A stretch of DNA of 64,000 bases from Neomicrococcus lactis (GTDB lineage: Bacteria > Actinomycetota > Actinomycetes > Actinomycetales > Micrococcaceae): assembly GCF_014200305.1 (NCBI RefSeq), contig NZ_JACHBL010000001.1, positions 2,170,001-2,234,000 on the forward strand, given 5' to 3'. Positions 16,819-26,138 of the stretch are shown here, piece by piece (position 1 is the first letter of the stretch; each line of letters begins with the position of its first letter). The notes beneath the pieces are model-generated. The model saw nothing but the letters and a program-made list of their open reading frames with translations. It was not told where the DNA came from and ran no database searches. The translations under genes and the position numbers were made by a program.

Positions 16819-18396
16819 ATGCCGGAGTCACGAAGAATTGCTACAGCGCGCCACGAGCGCAGCGACACCTCCCACACTCCGGCAGTGGATGCGCCGGTGA
16901 GCAAAGGCCCACGGCAAGAACCCGTGCGCCTCACCGTGCCAACTCGCAATGATCGTTTTCTCTCGCGACTCACCGAAGTGATCGGCGGTCCGCTGGGCCG
17001 CTTCACAGATCCAGGGCGCGTGAACCCCGGAATCTTCACGGTGCAGCGCGTCCTCGTGGTGCTCACCGTGATTGGCGTTCTCTTCGCGATTTTGGCGAAG
17101 AACATGTGCCGCACTCAAGGTTGGGGCGGCATGAACTCCTACCAGTGGGCGTGCTATTCCGACTGGGCCTCCCTCTTCCATGCCCGTGGCTTTTCAGAGA
17201 ATGCGTTTGCTCCCTTCGCGGGCGGCGAGCTCTTTGAGTATCCCGTGCTGATGTCTGTGGTGGCGTCCCTGACAGCGTGGATGGTCCCTGGCGCGGATGC
17301 GTTTGGCGGCACACTGGACAGAACCCTCGCGTACTTCGACATCAACCTCTTCTTTGTAGCGATCCTCTGGATCGTCACCGTGATCGTCACGAGCAAGACC
17401 GCCGGCCGCAGGCCGTGGGACGCTGCCATGGTGGCGCTGGCGCCCGGGATGATGCTGGCCTCCACAATCAACTGGGACATGTGGGCTGTCGCCGCCTTGG
17501 CCGTCGCACTGTTGTTCTTCGCTCGAGACAAGCCCTTCTTAGCGGGCATCTTCATAGGTCTCGGCACCGCAACCAAGCTATATCCCATCCTGTTTTTGGG
17601 CGTGGTCATTGTGTTGGCCATCCGCACAGGAAAGTTCAAAGCCTGGTGGTTGACGGTGGCGGGAACCGCGACGTCCTGGCTTGCCGTCAATGTCCCCTTC
17701 GCCATCGCGGACTACACGGCATGGTCCTACTTCCTTGAATTTACGCGTGACCGCGGCGCTGGCTTCTCCTCCGTTTGGTACGCGTGGAACCTGAGCGCGT
17801 CCAATATTCCGGGCATGAAACAAATGAGCCCCGAGTTCATCAACTCAGCCGGACTCTGGGGCTTTGCCGCGGCCTGTGCGGTCATCGCGATTCTTGCGCT
17901 CGCCGCGAAGGAACGCCCTCGCGTTGCGTCGATCCTCTTCTTGATCGTCGCGAGCTTCGTCCTCTTTAACAAGGTGTATTCGCCCCAGTTCGTGGTCTGG
18001 CTGGTGCCATTGGTGGCCCTTGCTTGGCCGCGCTGGAAGGACTTCCTCATTTGGCAGCTCTTCGAGGTGCTCCACTTTTGGGCGGTGTGGCTTCACTTGT
18101 GGGCGCTGAGCGCCCAGTGGGAACCGCAGCACTCCTTCCCTCCCGCGTTCTACGTGTACGCCGTAGTGGCTCACATCCTCGCGACCCTCTGGATCATGTG
18201 GAAAGTCGTGGAATCCATGCTTGATCCATCCAAGGATCCGGTACGGCGCGTAGGCCAAGAAGATCCGCAAGCCGGACCTTTCGCCGGCCTGCCCGATAAG
18301 TACACCTTGGGGACTCTGCGGACGTGGCTTGGCGCCAGGAATGCTAAGAACACTCAGGAATCGTCCCTAACGAAGGACGACGCAACGCAGCGATAG
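16819..18396 (+). CDS. GT87-type membrane glycosyltransferase (DUF2029-like)
   Basis: Integral membrane protein of 525 residues. A 70-residue polar N-terminus precedes about ten hydrophobic helices beginning at VLVVLTVIGVLFAILAKN. The Asp/Trp-rich loops (CYSDWASLFHARGF, FEYPVLMS) and the GTATKLYPILFLGVVIVL segment are characteristic of GT87 polyprenyl-phosphomannose-dependent mannosyltransferases and relatives. Likely transfers a sugar from a lipid carrier to an envelope glycolipid on the outer face; the substrate is unknown. The C-terminus is again polar. It stands alone, 92 bases before an ABC transporter. Confidence 0.78.
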   Translation: MPESRRIATARHERSDTSHTPAVDAPVSKGPRQEPVRLTVPTRNDRFLSRLTEVIGGPLGRFTDPGRVNPGIFTVQRVLVVLTVIGVLFAILAKNMCRTQGWGGMNSYQWACYSDWASLFHARGFSENAFAPFAGGELFEYPVLMSVVASLTAWMVPGADAFGGTLDRTLAYFDINLFFVAILWIVTVIVTSKTAGRRPWDAAMVALAPGMMLASTINWDMWAVAALAVALLFFARDKPFLAGIFIGLGTATKLYPILFLGVVIVLAIRTGKFKAWWLTVAGTATSWLAVNVPFAIADYTAWSYFLEFTRDRGAGFSSVWYAWNLSASNIPGMKQMSPEFINSAGLWGFAAACAVIAILALAAKERPRVASILFLIVASFVLFNKVYSPQFVVWLVPLVALAWPRWKDFLIWQLFEVLHFWAVWLHLWALSAQWEPQHSFPPAFYVYAVVAHILATLWIMWKVVESMLDPSKDPVRRVGQEDPQAGPFAGLPDKYTLGTLRTWLGARNAKNTQESSLTKDDATQR

Positions 18397-18488
18397 TCCG
18401 ATGGGATGAGCTGGCGTCGTCGTAATCAATCCCAGAATTCATCCCGCAGGGTGGTGTGCTCCCGCGCCAAAATTTCTAGGCTGGAAGC

Positions 18489-19451
18489 ATGATTCAGGCA
18501 CAAAACCTCACGAAACACTACGGCGACAAAACCGCCGTCAGTGGAGCGACGTTCACCGCTCAACAAGGAAAAGTCACCGGGTTCCTGGGGCCGAACGGTG
18601 CTGGAAAATCCACCACGATGCGCATGGCGATGGGATTGGACCGTCCCTCGGAAGGCTCCATCACCATCAACGGCAAGCCGCTAGCCGAGCATAAATCGCC
18701 GCTCCGCGAAGTCGGTGCGCTGCTGGATGCACGCGCCGCGCACCCTAACCGCAGCGCGAAAGCGCACTTGAGCGCCATCGCGGCCACCCACAACATTCCC
18801 AAGAAGCGCGTAGATGACGTCTTGGAACTCACGGGTATCGCGGGCGTGGCCCACAAGCCCATCAAGGGGTACTCCCTGGGTATGGGGCAACGGCTGGGCA
18901 TCGCCGTGGCGCTGTTGGGCGATCCGGAGACCCTCATTTTTGATGAGCCTGTCAACGGCCTGGATCCCGAAGGTGTGAAATGGGTGCGCCAACTTTGCCG
19001 TGCCCTCGCCGCAGAAGGCCGCACGGTCTTCATCTCCTCCCACCTCATGAGCGAAATGGCGCAGACCGCGGATCATTTGGTGGTGATTGGACGTGGTCGC
19101 ATCATCGCCGATGCTCCGATTGAGCACTTGCTCAACAGCACCGGCGAAAATCGTGTGCGCGTCCGCACGGATGCCGCCGAATCTTTGGTGCAAGCACTCA
19201 ACGGCCCCGGCGTCACGATTGTGGAGCGGGATTCTTCGCTACTTGAAGTCCAAGGCCTCACGCCGCGCCAGATCGGCCAGCTGGCCCTTGAACGGCAGAT
19301 CCTCCTCACCGAACTGACGCCGATTGCCGTCACGCTGGAGGACGCTTACTTGAACCTCACGCACTCGGAAGTCGAGTACCACTCCGGGGATGGCCTCTCA
19401 CCGCTCACGCAAGATCAACCGGAAACCGTCCACGCTATGGAGGGGAAGTAA
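18489..19451 (+). CDS. ABC transporter ATP-binding protein
   Basis: Nucleotide-binding subunit of an ABC-2 type exporter, 320 residues. Walker A GPNGAGKST at 33-41, signature YSLGMGQRLGIA near 127-138, Walker B LIFDEPVNGLD near 150, and the switch histidine in VFISSHLMSE. The 100-residue C-terminal extension resembles that of bacitracin/lantibiotic-type transporters. It lies four bases before the permease gene and is followed by a two-component system, an arrangement common for drug or cell-wall-stress exporters. The exported compound is not known. Confidence 0.93.
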   Translation: MIQAQNLTKHYGDKTAVSGATFTAQQGKVTGFLGPNGAGKSTTMRMAMGLDRPSEGSITINGKPLAEHKSPLREVGALLDARAAHPNRSAKAHLSAIAATHNIPKKRVDDVLELTGIAGVAHKPIKGYSLGMGQRLGIAVALLGDPETLIFDEPVNGLDPEGVKWVRQLCRALAAEGRTVFISSHLMSEMAQTADHLVVIGRGRIIADAPIEHLLNSTGENRVRVRTDAAESLVQALNGPGVTIVERDSSLLEVQGLTPRQIGQLALERQILLTELTPIAVTLEDAYLNLTHSEVEYHSGDGLSPLTQDQPETVHAMEGK

Positions 19452-19454
19452 GCC

Positions 19455-20342
19455 ATGACCGCTTCAACTTTTGATTCACCATCCCAGCAGCCGGTTCCAA
19501 CGCCAGCTCGCGAATATCAGCGCTCGCAGCTGGGCGGCAACAACACCTTTTTTGGTGTCATCCGCAGCGAGATCACCAAGATGCGTAGCCTCCGCTCGAG
19601 CTGGATCCTCTCGATCCTCTCGCTGGTGGTGTTCGTGGGGCTTGCCGCACTCTCCGCATGGGCGATCGGCGCATTCATGGGCGAAGTAACTGCCGCCGCC
19701 GAATCCGGAGAAGTCCCATCCGAGGCCGCAGGTCCTGGACTCTTCAACTCGTTGGCCTCGGGCGGCTGGCAAATGGCTGTTCTCTTGTTGGCCGCGCTCG
19801 CCGTGATCAACATCAGCTCCGAATTCGTGACTGGTGCCGCACGCACCACCTTCTCCGCGACCCCGCGCCGGTGGCCCGTGTACTGGGCGAAGGCCCTTCT
19901 GGTGGCCGTGGTGACCTTCGTGGTTTCGCTGGTCGGCGTCATTCTGTCCGCTCTTGTGGTGGATCCAATCGCGAAGAACTACGGATTCAGCCAAGACATC
20001 AGCAGCGAAGCGTTCCAGCGCCAGCTGTGGTGGATGCCGTTTGCCGTGATGGCCATCTCCCTGATGAGCTTCGGCATTGCCGCGATCATCCGCAACGCGG
20101 TGGGGCCCATCATGACCATGGTGGCTGTCATCTTTGTACTTCCCGGAATCCTCTCCATTTTCGACAACGAGATCCTGAAGAACATTTTGGACTGGCTGCC
20201 GTCTTCGCTGGCAAGCGTGCTGATGGACCAAAGCATGGGAATGTATGACGTCGAATTCTGGCCGGCATTCTTCGGAATGCTCGCCTGGGCGGCTGTTCCC
20301 TTGGCCGTGGGCGCTTGGCTGGTAAAGAAGCGAGACGTCTAA
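19455..20342 (+). CDS. ABC-2 type permease
   Basis: Membrane subunit of the transporter encoded upstream, 295 residues with about six helices (WILSILSLVVFVGLAALSAW, MAVLLLAALAVINISSEF, ALLVAVVTFVVSLVGVIL and others). SEFVTGAARTTFSATPRRW between helices 2 and 3 is the conserved cytoplasmic coupling motif seen in this family. Four bases separate it from the ATPase gene. A GC-rich hairpin (GGGGGC/GCCCCC, 20363-20386) follows but without T run, so some read-through into the kinase gene is likely. Confidence 0.9.
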   Translation: MTASTFDSPSQQPVPTPAREYQRSQLGGNNTFFGVIRSEITKMRSLRSSWILSILSLVVFVGLAALSAWAIGAFMGEVTAAAESGEVPSEAAGPGLFNSLASGGWQMAVLLLAALAVINISSEFVTGAARTTFSATPRRWPVYWAKALLVAVVTFVVSLVGVILSALVVDPIAKNYGFSQDISSEAFQRQLWWMPFAVMAISLMSFGIAAIIRNAVGPIMTMVAVIFVLPGILSIFDNEILKNILDWLPSSLASVLMDQSMGMYDVEFWPAFFGMLAWAAVPLAVGAWLVKKRDV

Positions 20343-20404
20343 CCACCCTGTTTCACTCTTTGGGGGCGCGCGGGTGCGTGCCCCCACTTACGTAGGCTTG
20401 AGAT

Positions 20405-21763
20405 ATGTCAGCAACAACAACGCCCTCACTGAATGAGGTCTTTGATAAGCGGCGATGGCCGATTGTGCGCTTCTTGCGCCGCCATCCCGTGATCACGGAT
20501 CTCTTGGTGTGCGCCGCGTACGTTGTGCTGACTGGGTTCTCTTTGGCCTTTGTCTCCGAAATCTCCACGCCGCTCTGGGTCTTGGCGGCACTGGTGCTGA
20601 TCATTGCGGTGCTGGTGTACTTCCGCCGTCGCTGGCCGTTGGTGGTCTTCGTGGTGGTGTTGGCACTTGAAATGATCATGATGTTCGTGGATGTCACGCT
20701 TTCTGCGAGCGGTATGGGCACCATGGTCATGCTCTACACCGTGGCTACGCAGTATCGGCCGCGCCGTTCTTTCGTGCTCGCCACGCTTGCCACCGCCCTG
20801 ATTGTGGCGGGCTTGTGGGTGCACATAGACGCGTTCATTGGCGAGCAGCAGCCGGGAGAAGAGATTAGCCCGATCTTCCTCATGATTCTGGTGGGGTTCA
20901 CGGTGCTGATGTCCAACTACTTCGTCACGGCTCTTGGCTCTTGGGTGCGCAATAACCGGATCCACGAAGCCGAAATCGCGAACTGGGGCGCCAAGATTCA
21001 AGAGCTCGCGCAGAGCCAAGAGCGCACCCGCATTGCCCGCGAAATGCATGATGTGGTGGCGCATTCGCTCTCCGTCATGATCGCGCTCTCCGATGGCGCG
21101 CGCATCGCTCTGAAACGCAGTCCCGACAAGGCGGGCGAAGTGCTCGAGGATATTGGCGGCACGGGTCGCGCGGCGCTCGCAGATATGCGCCGCATGCTTT
21201 CTGTCTTGCGCGAAGATTCCGCTTCACCGTTGGCGCCGCAACCTTCGCAAGAGTCGCTGCGGGACATGCTTGAGGGCTTCCGGAAGGCGGGCATGCCGCT
21301 CACTTTCACGCAGTCCGGCCCGGCTTTGCGATCTGACCCCACGCTCGAACTCACCATTTTCCGTGTCCTTCAGGAGTCCCTTACCAACTCGCTTCGCTAC
21401 GCTCCATCCGCCTCTGACGTGCAGGTTCGCGTGGACCGTACGGATACTACTGTGACTTTGACAGTGTTCGACGACGGAGCTCACCCCGGTGCCGATCGTT
21501 CCGTTCGCGAGGGGTCGGCCCCGGTAACGCGAACGCGCACCGGTCAAGGTTCTGGCCAGGGGCTCAAGGGCATCGCCGAGCGGGCTGCGATGTACGACGG
21601 CACGCTTGAGGCCGGACCCACCCCCGACGGCGGCTGGAAAGTGCTCGTGACCCTGAACATTCCGGCGCATTCTGTACCGACTGAGCCTTCGACCCCCACG
21701 AATTCGGAATCGCGAGTGCCGCACCTTCGGCACCACCGCACCAAACAAGAGGACAACTCATGA
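20405..21763 (+). CDS. Two-component sensor histidine kinase (NarL-system type)
   Basis: 452 residues. Four to five N-terminal membrane helices lie between 28 and 185, with almost no extracellular loops, so it probably senses within or at the membrane (or through the neighbouring ABC transporter). The HisKA_3 phosphoacceptor is in RIAREMHDVVAHSLSVM near residue 215; the HATPase_c domain includes RVLQESLTNSLRYA and GQGLKGIAERA. The 3' end overlaps the response-regulator gene by four bases. Confidence 0.94.
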   Translation: MSATTTPSLNEVFDKRRWPIVRFLRRHPVITDLLVCAAYVVLTGFSLAFVSEISTPLWVLAALVLIIAVLVYFRRRWPLVVFVVVLALEMIMMFVDVTLSASGMGTMVMLYTVATQYRPRRSFVLATLATALIVAGLWVHIDAFIGEQQPGEEISPIFLMILVGFTVLMSNYFVTALGSWVRNNRIHEAEIANWGAKIQELAQSQERTRIAREMHDVVAHSLSVMIALSDGARIALKRSPDKAGEVLEDIGGTGRAALADMRRMLSVLREDSASPLAPQPSQESLRDMLEGFRKAGMPLTFTQSGPALRSDPTLELTIFRVLQESLTNSLRYAPSASDVQVRVDRTDTTVTLTVFDDGAHPGADRSVREGSAPVTRTRTGQGSGQGLKGIAERAAMYDGTLEAGPTPDGGWKVLVTLNIPAHSVPTEPSTPTNSESRVPHLRHHRTKQEDNS

Positions 21764-22485
21764 CAGATCACCAGGCGCTCAACATTTTGCTGGTGGATGA
21801 TCAGCGACTTCTGCGCATGGGATTCCGCTTGATTCTCGAGGGTGAGGATGACTTCACCGTGGTGGGTGAGGCTTCCACGGGCCTTGAGAGTCTCGCGATG
21901 ACAGCGCAGCTCAAGCCGGACATCGTGTTGATGGACGTGCGCATGCCGGAAATGGATGGCATTGAGGCCACTCGCCGGATCGCCGCCGAACATCCGGACG
22001 TCAAGGTCATCATCCTCACCACGTTTGATGTGGACGAGTACGCGTTTGAGGGGCTGCGGGCCGGCGCTTCCGCGTTCTTGCTCAAGGATGTTGAGCCCGA
22101 AGAGCTCGTCTCTGCGGTGCGCGTGGTGGCAAGTGGTGACGCCGTCGTCGCACCCCGCGTCACGCAACGCTTGCTAGAAACTTACGTCCGCGCCCCGCAG
22201 AAGCAACCAGTTCCTCTCGCGAGTTTGTCGTCGAAGCACCCCGCACCTCTCACCACGCACACCGGACCCGGCGGAGATCTGACGCCCCGCGAAATGGAGG
22301 TCCTGGGAGCCATTAGTGAGGGCCTTTCCAACGCGGAGATAGCGCAGCGGTTCTTCTTGTCTGAGGCCACCGTGAAGACTCACGTGCGGCGCATCTTGAC
22401 CAAGCTGGATCTGCGCGACCGCGTTCAGGCCGTGGTCTACGCCTACGAACACGGGCTAGTGATTCCGGGCGCTCGCGAAGAATGA
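21760..22485 (+). CDS. LuxR/NarL-family response regulator
   Basis: Receiver domain with phosphoacceptor Asp in DIVLMDVRMPEMDG near residue 53 and the conserved Lys in AFLLKDVEPEEL; a linker of about 40 residues; then a LuxR-type helix-turn-helix (LTPREMEVLGAISEGLSNAEIAQRFFLSEATVKTHV). 241 residues. Start overlaps the kinase stop (ATGA). Pair most likely regulates the ABC transporter genes just upstream, as in similar loci, though no binding site could be identified by eye. Confidence 0.95.
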   Translation: MTDHQALNILLVDDQRLLRMGFRLILEGEDDFTVVGEASTGLESLAMTAQLKPDIVLMDVRMPEMDGIEATRRIAAEHPDVKVIILTTFDVDEYAFEGLRAGASAFLLKDVEPEELVSAVRVVASGDAVVAPRVTQRLLETYVRAPQKQPVPLASLSSKHPAPLTTHTGPGGDLTPREMEVLGAISEGLSNAEIAQRFFLSEATVKTHVRRILTKLDLRDRVQAVVYAYEHGLVIPGAREE

Positions 22486-22502
22486 GTTGTTAGGCTCGAA
22501 GC

Positions 22503-23813
22503 ATGCAGAGTAGTCCGTCCCCCTTGAACTCGCCCACTCCAGCTCAACAGCACGCTCTTGACTTGGGCGAATTCGTCACCGCATCACCTTCGAGCTTCCA
22601 CGCGGTAGCGGAAGCGGTGCGTCGACTGACGGAGTCTGGCTTCAGCCCGCTCATCGAGACCGAAGCCTGGAGTCTGAACGCCGGAAAGTACTACGTGCAG
22701 CGCGACGGCGCCGTGATCGCGTTCGTAATTCCGCAAGGTGTCACGGCGGCAACGGGCTTCCGCATCTTGGGATCCCATACGGATTCGCCGTCCTTCAAGC
22801 TCAAGCCCAAGCCCACCACGAGCTCCTTCGGTTGGTTGCAGGCTGGCGTGGAGGTGTACGGCGGACCGCTCTTGAACTCGTGGCTGGACCGCGAGCTGGT
22901 CCTCGCTGGCCGCATCGTCACGCATGACGGCACCGAAGTCCTCACGCGCACGGCCCCGCTTTTGCGCTTCCCGCAGCTGGCCATCCACTTGGATCGCGGC
23001 GTCAACGAGGGCCTCAAGCTGGATCCGCAGCGCCACATGAACCCGATCTGGGGCACCGGCCGCGCGGATGAGCAGGACTTGCTGGCGGTCTTGGCGGAGG
23101 CTGCCGGGATTGATCCGCTCACTATTGGCGGGTACGACGTCGTAGCTTGCGACGCGCAGGCACCAGCTCTCTTTGGTGCCACGTCCGAATTCTTAGCTTC
23201 CGCACGCTTGGACAACCTGAGCTCCGTGCACGCTTCCCTCGTGGCGCTTCAGAGTGTTGCCGACGAGTCGCTCTCTCAGATTCCGATGCTCGCAGCTTTT
23301 GATCACGAGGAAATTGGCTCCGCATCCCGTTCGGGCGCTGCTGGCCCGTTCCTCGAGGAAGTGGTGCGCCGCATTGGCTTCTCGTTGGGTGGTTCCACGG
23401 AAGATAGCTACCGCGCCATCGCTGATTCGATCTGCTTGTCTTCTGATGCGGGCCACGCGATCCACCCGAACTACCCCGAGCGCCATGATCCCGCGAACCA
23501 GCCGCTAGCCGGCAAGGGTCCGTTGCTCAAGATCAACGCCAACCAGCGCTACGCAACGGACGCCGTGGGTGCAGCAGCCTGGACGCAGTGGTGTGCTCAA
23601 GCCGATGCTCCGTACCAAGAGTTCGTGTCCAACAACGCCATGCCGTGTGGCTCCACGATTGGCCCCATCACGGCCACCCGACTGGGTATTCGCACCCTTG
23701 ACGTGGGTGTTCCGCTGCTCTCGATGCACTCCGCGCGAGAAATGGCGCACGTCGAGGATCTGTACGGCCTTGCACGCATCGCTCAAGAGTTCTTCACCCA
23801 CAATTCAAAGTAG
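22503..23813 (+). CDS. M18 family aspartyl/aminopeptidase
   Basis: Zinc aminopeptidase of family M18 (ApeB/DAP type), 436 residues, removing N-terminal residues from peptides in the cytosol. Metal ligands and catalytic residues are visible: GSHTDSPSFKLKP near residue 90, FDHEEIGSASRSGA near 263-276, SSDAGHAIHPNYPERHDP near 315-332, and the C-terminal MHSAREM segment. The gene is single, 17 bases behind the response regulator. Confidence 0.94.
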   Translation: MQSSPSPLNSPTPAQQHALDLGEFVTASPSSFHAVAEAVRRLTESGFSPLIETEAWSLNAGKYYVQRDGAVIAFVIPQGVTAATGFRILGSHTDSPSFKLKPKPTTSSFGWLQAGVEVYGGPLLNSWLDRELVLAGRIVTHDGTEVLTRTAPLLRFPQLAIHLDRGVNEGLKLDPQRHMNPIWGTGRADEQDLLAVLAEAAGIDPLTIGGYDVVACDAQAPALFGATSEFLASARLDNLSSVHASLVALQSVADESLSQIPMLAAFDHEEIGSASRSGAAGPFLEEVVRRIGFSLGGSTEDSYRAIADSICLSSDAGHAIHPNYPERHDPANQPLAGKGPLLKINANQRYATDAVGAAAWTQWCAQADAPYQEFVSNNAMPCGSTIGPITATRLGIRTLDVGVPLLSMHSAREMAHVEDLYGLARIAQEFFTHNSK

Positions 23814-23880
23814 GCAGTGGGTCGCCCCGGTCTTGTCCTCAATAACCTCAGGCTGCGCGCGGTGCTGAGCATCGCCGTCG

Positions 23881-23910
23881 TTATGGTTAGTGAAGAAATT
23901 CCGGTAAGAT
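23881..23910 (+). promoter_or_regulatory. Candidate promoter of the rpsF operon
   Basis: TTATGG and TAAGAT are separated by 18 bases, about 110 bases before rpsF. The -10 matches well, the -35 moderately. Confidence 0.45.
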
Positions 23911-24010
23911 AGCTGAGGTTGTTTGCACCCGCATGTCCTTTTGGGGTTGCAAGCACCAACGCGAAGAACCTCCTGTTGCGGAAAGACCGTGACCGTTAAG
24001 TCCAAAGGAG
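23911..24010 (+). promoter_or_regulatory. Structured 5' leader of rpsF
   Basis: The leader contains a long-range stem GAGGTT (23915-23920)/AACCTC (23967-23972) enclosing a second pairing between TTGCACCC and GGGGTTGCAA, followed by a GCGGAAAGACCG stretch. Leaders of rpsF operons in many bacteria bind the S6:S18 complex for autoregulation. I cannot confirm the conserved S6:S18 bulge by eye, so only the presence of structure is claimed. Confidence 0.4.
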
Positions 24011-24020
24011 GTGGGTTCAC

Positions 24021-24326
24021 ATGCGTGCTTATGAATTGATGGTGCTGATCGACCCAGAGGTCGACGAGCGCACCGTTGAACCAACCATCAACAAGTTCCT
24101 CGAAGTTGTTACCAACGAAGGCGGAACCGTTGACAATGTTGATATCTGGGGACGTCGCCGCTTGGCATACGAAATCCAGAAGAAGTCTGAAGCGATCTAC
24201 GTAGTCGTTAACTTCACGGCAGAGCCTACGACGTCGGCCGAACTCGACCGTCAGCTTTCTTTGTCTGAACAGATCATGCGTACCAAGATCATTCGTCCGG
24301 AAGATCAGAAGGTTTCCGCAGAGTAA
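24021..24326 (+). CDS. rpsF: 30S ribosomal protein S6
   Basis: 101 residues beginning [17 protein letters not shown], the standard S6 start, with the [22 protein letters not shown] core. S6 binds 16S rRNA in the platform together with S18, encoded two genes downstream. Strong AAAGGAGG ribosome-binding site. First gene of the rpsF-ssb-rpsR-rplI operon. Confidence 0.98.
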   Translation: MRAYELMVLIDPEVDERTVEPTINKFLEVVTNEGGTVDNVDIWGRRRLAYEIQKKSEAIYVVVNFTAEPTTSAELDRQLSLSEQIMRTKIIRPEDQKVSAE

Positions 24327-24366
24327 TCTCGCGGATACCGCGTACGAACACTACTGAAGGGGAACC

Positions 24367-24933
24367 ATGGCAGGCGAGACAGTTATCACTGTGATCGGAA
24401 ATTTGACTTCCGATCCCGAACTTCGATTCACCCCGTCCGGATCCGCCGTTGCGAACTTTACGATCGCATCGACGCCTCGGACCTTTGATCGCCAGTCCAA
24501 CGAGTGGAAGGACGGCGAAGCGCTGTTCCTCCGCGCGTCTGTGTGGCGCGAAGCTGCTGAAAACGTAGCTGAGACGCTCACGAAGGGCATGCGTGTCATC
24601 GCTCAGGGTCGCCTGAAGTCCCGTTCGTACGAAACTAAAGAGGGCGAACGTCGCACCGTGATGGAGCTTGAGGTCGAGGAAATCGGCCCATCGCTTCGTT
24701 TCGCTTCGGCAAAGGTAACCCGTGCGCAGCGCTCCGGCGGTGGCGGCGGCAACTTTGGTGGCGGCAATGCCGGTGGTGGAAACGCTGGCGGATTCGGCGG
24801 AGGCAACTCCGGCGGAAGCTGGGGAGGAAACTCCGCACCGCAGCGCCAGAACGACAACCCATGGGAAAGCTCCGCATCATCCTCTTCGGATGGTTGGGGC
24901 AATGACATGGGTAGCGACGAACCACCGTTCTAA
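24367..24933 (+). CDS. ssb: Single-stranded DNA-binding protein
   Basis: OB-fold domain in residues 1-115 ([20 protein letters not shown], then WRE and [17 protein letters not shown]), a Gly/Asn-rich flexible linker of about 35 residues, and the acidic tail ending DEPPF that docks replication and repair partners. 188 residues, the normal mycobacterial/micrococcal form. It coats single-stranded DNA at replication forks. Confidence 0.97.
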   Translation: MAGETVITVIGNLTSDPELRFTPSGSAVANFTIASTPRTFDRQSNEWKDGEALFLRASVWREAAENVAETLTKGMRVIAQGRLKSRSYETKEGERRTVMELEVEEIGPSLRFASAKVTRAQRSGGGGGNFGGGNAGGGNAGGFGGGNSGGSWGGNSAPQRQNDNPWESSASSSSDGWGNDMGSDEPPF

Positions 24934-24973
24934 ACGCCCGCTTGATCTTCTACTCAACAAAAACATTCACCAT

Positions 24974-24993
24974 CCCGCAGATTGATCTGCGGG
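24974..24993 (+). promoter_or_regulatory. Hairpin between ssb and rpsR
   Basis: CCCGCAGAT and ATCTGCGGG form a perfect 9-bp stem with a two-base gap (the loop must open to four or more bases). It lies 25 bases before the rpsR start and close to its ribosome-binding site, with no T run. It could set the ssb:rpsR expression ratio or take part in S18 autoregulation. Confidence 0.45.
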
Positions 24994-25017
24994 CTCCAAC
25001 AGAAAAGGAGCTCCACG

Positions 25018-25257
25018 ATGGCTAAGGCTGAACTCCGTAAGCCCAAACCAAAGTCGAATCCACTGAAGGCCGCCGACGTGACGGTCATCGACTACAAGGA
25101 CGTAGCTTTGCTGCGTAAGTTCATCTCCGATCGCGGAAAGATCCGTGCTCGTCGTGTGACCGGCGTTTCCGTTCAGGAACAGCGCAAGATTGCTCAGGCA
25201 ATCAAGAACGCTCGTGAAGTCGCCTTGTTGCCTTACTCCGGCGCTGGCCGCGGCTAA
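25018..25257 (+). CDS. rpsR: 30S ribosomal protein S18
   Basis: 79 residues starting [19 protein letters not shown]. The [20 protein letters not shown] and [21 protein letters not shown] segments are diagnostic. It lacks zinc-binding cysteines, as in related genera. I chose ATG 25018, 8 bases behind AAAAGGAG; an in-frame upstream codon would start inside the intergenic hairpin. Confidence 0.97.
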   Translation: MAKAELRKPKPKSNPLKAADVTVIDYKDVALLRKFISDRGKIRARRVTGVSVQEQRKIAQAIKNAREVALLPYSGAGRG

Positions 25258-25272
25258 GGAAGGAAAACAAAC

Positions 25273-25731
25273 ATGGCAAAGCTCATTTTGACTCACGAAG
25301 TTACCGGTCTGGGCACCCCAGGCGATGTGGTGGAAGTAAAGAACGGCTACGCCCGTAACTACCTCCTCCCACGCGGATTCGCAACGCTTTGGACCAAGGG
25401 CGCTGAAAAGCACGTTGAGGCTCTCAACGCTGCTCGCGCTGCAAAGGCCATTGCAAACCTCGAGGATGCACAGGCTTTGGCTGCAAAGCTCAAGTCCACC
25501 ACCATCCGTCTCGCAGTCAAGGCTGGCGACACCGGACGTTTGTTCGGCACCGTCAAGCCTGCTGACATCGCAGCTGCAATCGAAGAAGCCGGCCTCGGCT
25601 CCCTCGACCGCCGCTCGATCGAGATCCAGGACGCCATCAAGTCTGTTGGTCACCACAACGTGACCGCTCGCTTGCACGAAGACGTTTTGGCTGCATTTGA
25701 AGTTCAGGTTGTTGCCGCAAAGGGCAAGTAA
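25273..25731 (+). CDS. rplI: 50S ribosomal protein L9
   Basis: Normal two-domain L9 of 152 residues: N-terminal rRNA-binding domain ([20 protein letters not shown]) and long helix leading to a C-terminal domain ([17 protein letters not shown]). Starts 15 bases behind rpsR with GGAAGGAAAA. Last gene of the ribosomal operon, followed by a terminator. Confidence 0.98.
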   Translation: MAKLILTHEVTGLGTPGDVVEVKNGYARNYLLPRGFATLWTKGAEKHVEALNAARAAKAIANLEDAQALAAKLKSTTIRLAVKAGDTGRLFGTVKPADIAAAIEEAGLGSLDRRSIEIQDAIKSVGHHNVTARLHEDVLAAFEVQVVAAKGK

Positions 25732-25757
25732 CCTCGAGCTGACAAGCTGATTGGTCG

Positions 25758-25790
25758 AAAGAGCCGTTCCCTTCGGGGTGCGGCTCTTTT
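25758..25790 (+). terminator. Terminator of the rpsF-rplI operon
   Basis: AAAGAGCCG and CGGCTCTTT form a 9-bp stem with a TTTT end, 26 bases behind the rplI stop. Confidence 0.85.
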
Positions 25791-25980
25791 GCTTTAACTG
25801 CTCAATTTCACCCTTGTACCGCCTACCTCCGGTCCTTTTCACGCCATCGATCGGCGGAATATTCGGCGGAATCCTTATTTTTGCATTGACTGTTTGATGT
25901 CAAGTGATGGACTGCGAGTCTTTCGAAATATTTCGTGGACTTTTGACGCGGTGATCGAATCCGCTCTAACGTGGACTTCA

Positions 25981-26105
25981 GAATCAAGAGAGTCAATGAC
26001 AAGCCCTGGCTGGTTGACCGGCAACCCTCTGGTAGTAGTGGGGTGCTCCAGGTGATGATTCGGCGTTCGGGAGAAGACCCCGCTTCGCAAGTACTGCATC
26101 CGAAA
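25981..26105 (+). ncRNA. SAM-IV-like riboswitch
   Basis: The segment carries the conserved blocks of actinobacterial SAM-I/SAM-IV aptamers in order: GACAAGCCCTGGCTGG, CCGGCAACCCTC, GTGGGGTGCTCCAGGTGA. The closing stem P1 is formed by GAATCA (25981-25986) and TGATTC (26056-26061). A GC-rich segment follows up to about 26100, where SAM-IV aptamers form an extra pseudoknot. These RNAs bind S-adenosylmethionine and usually switch off sulfur or methionine genes. The start codon of the flavin reductase gene follows about 35 bases later, so translation control is likely. The identification rests on recalled consensus, not a covariance-model score. Confidence 0.8.
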
Positions 26106-26138
26106 GTCGGACTGCGGACGAGTCACGTAAGGATCAAC

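Noticed and set aside
25971-26138. N-terminal extension of the flavin reductase starting upstream
   Set aside because: This sequence is the SAM-IV-like aptamer with conserved blocks and a closing stem; the encoded peptide matches nothing and ATG 26139 has its own ribosome-binding site.
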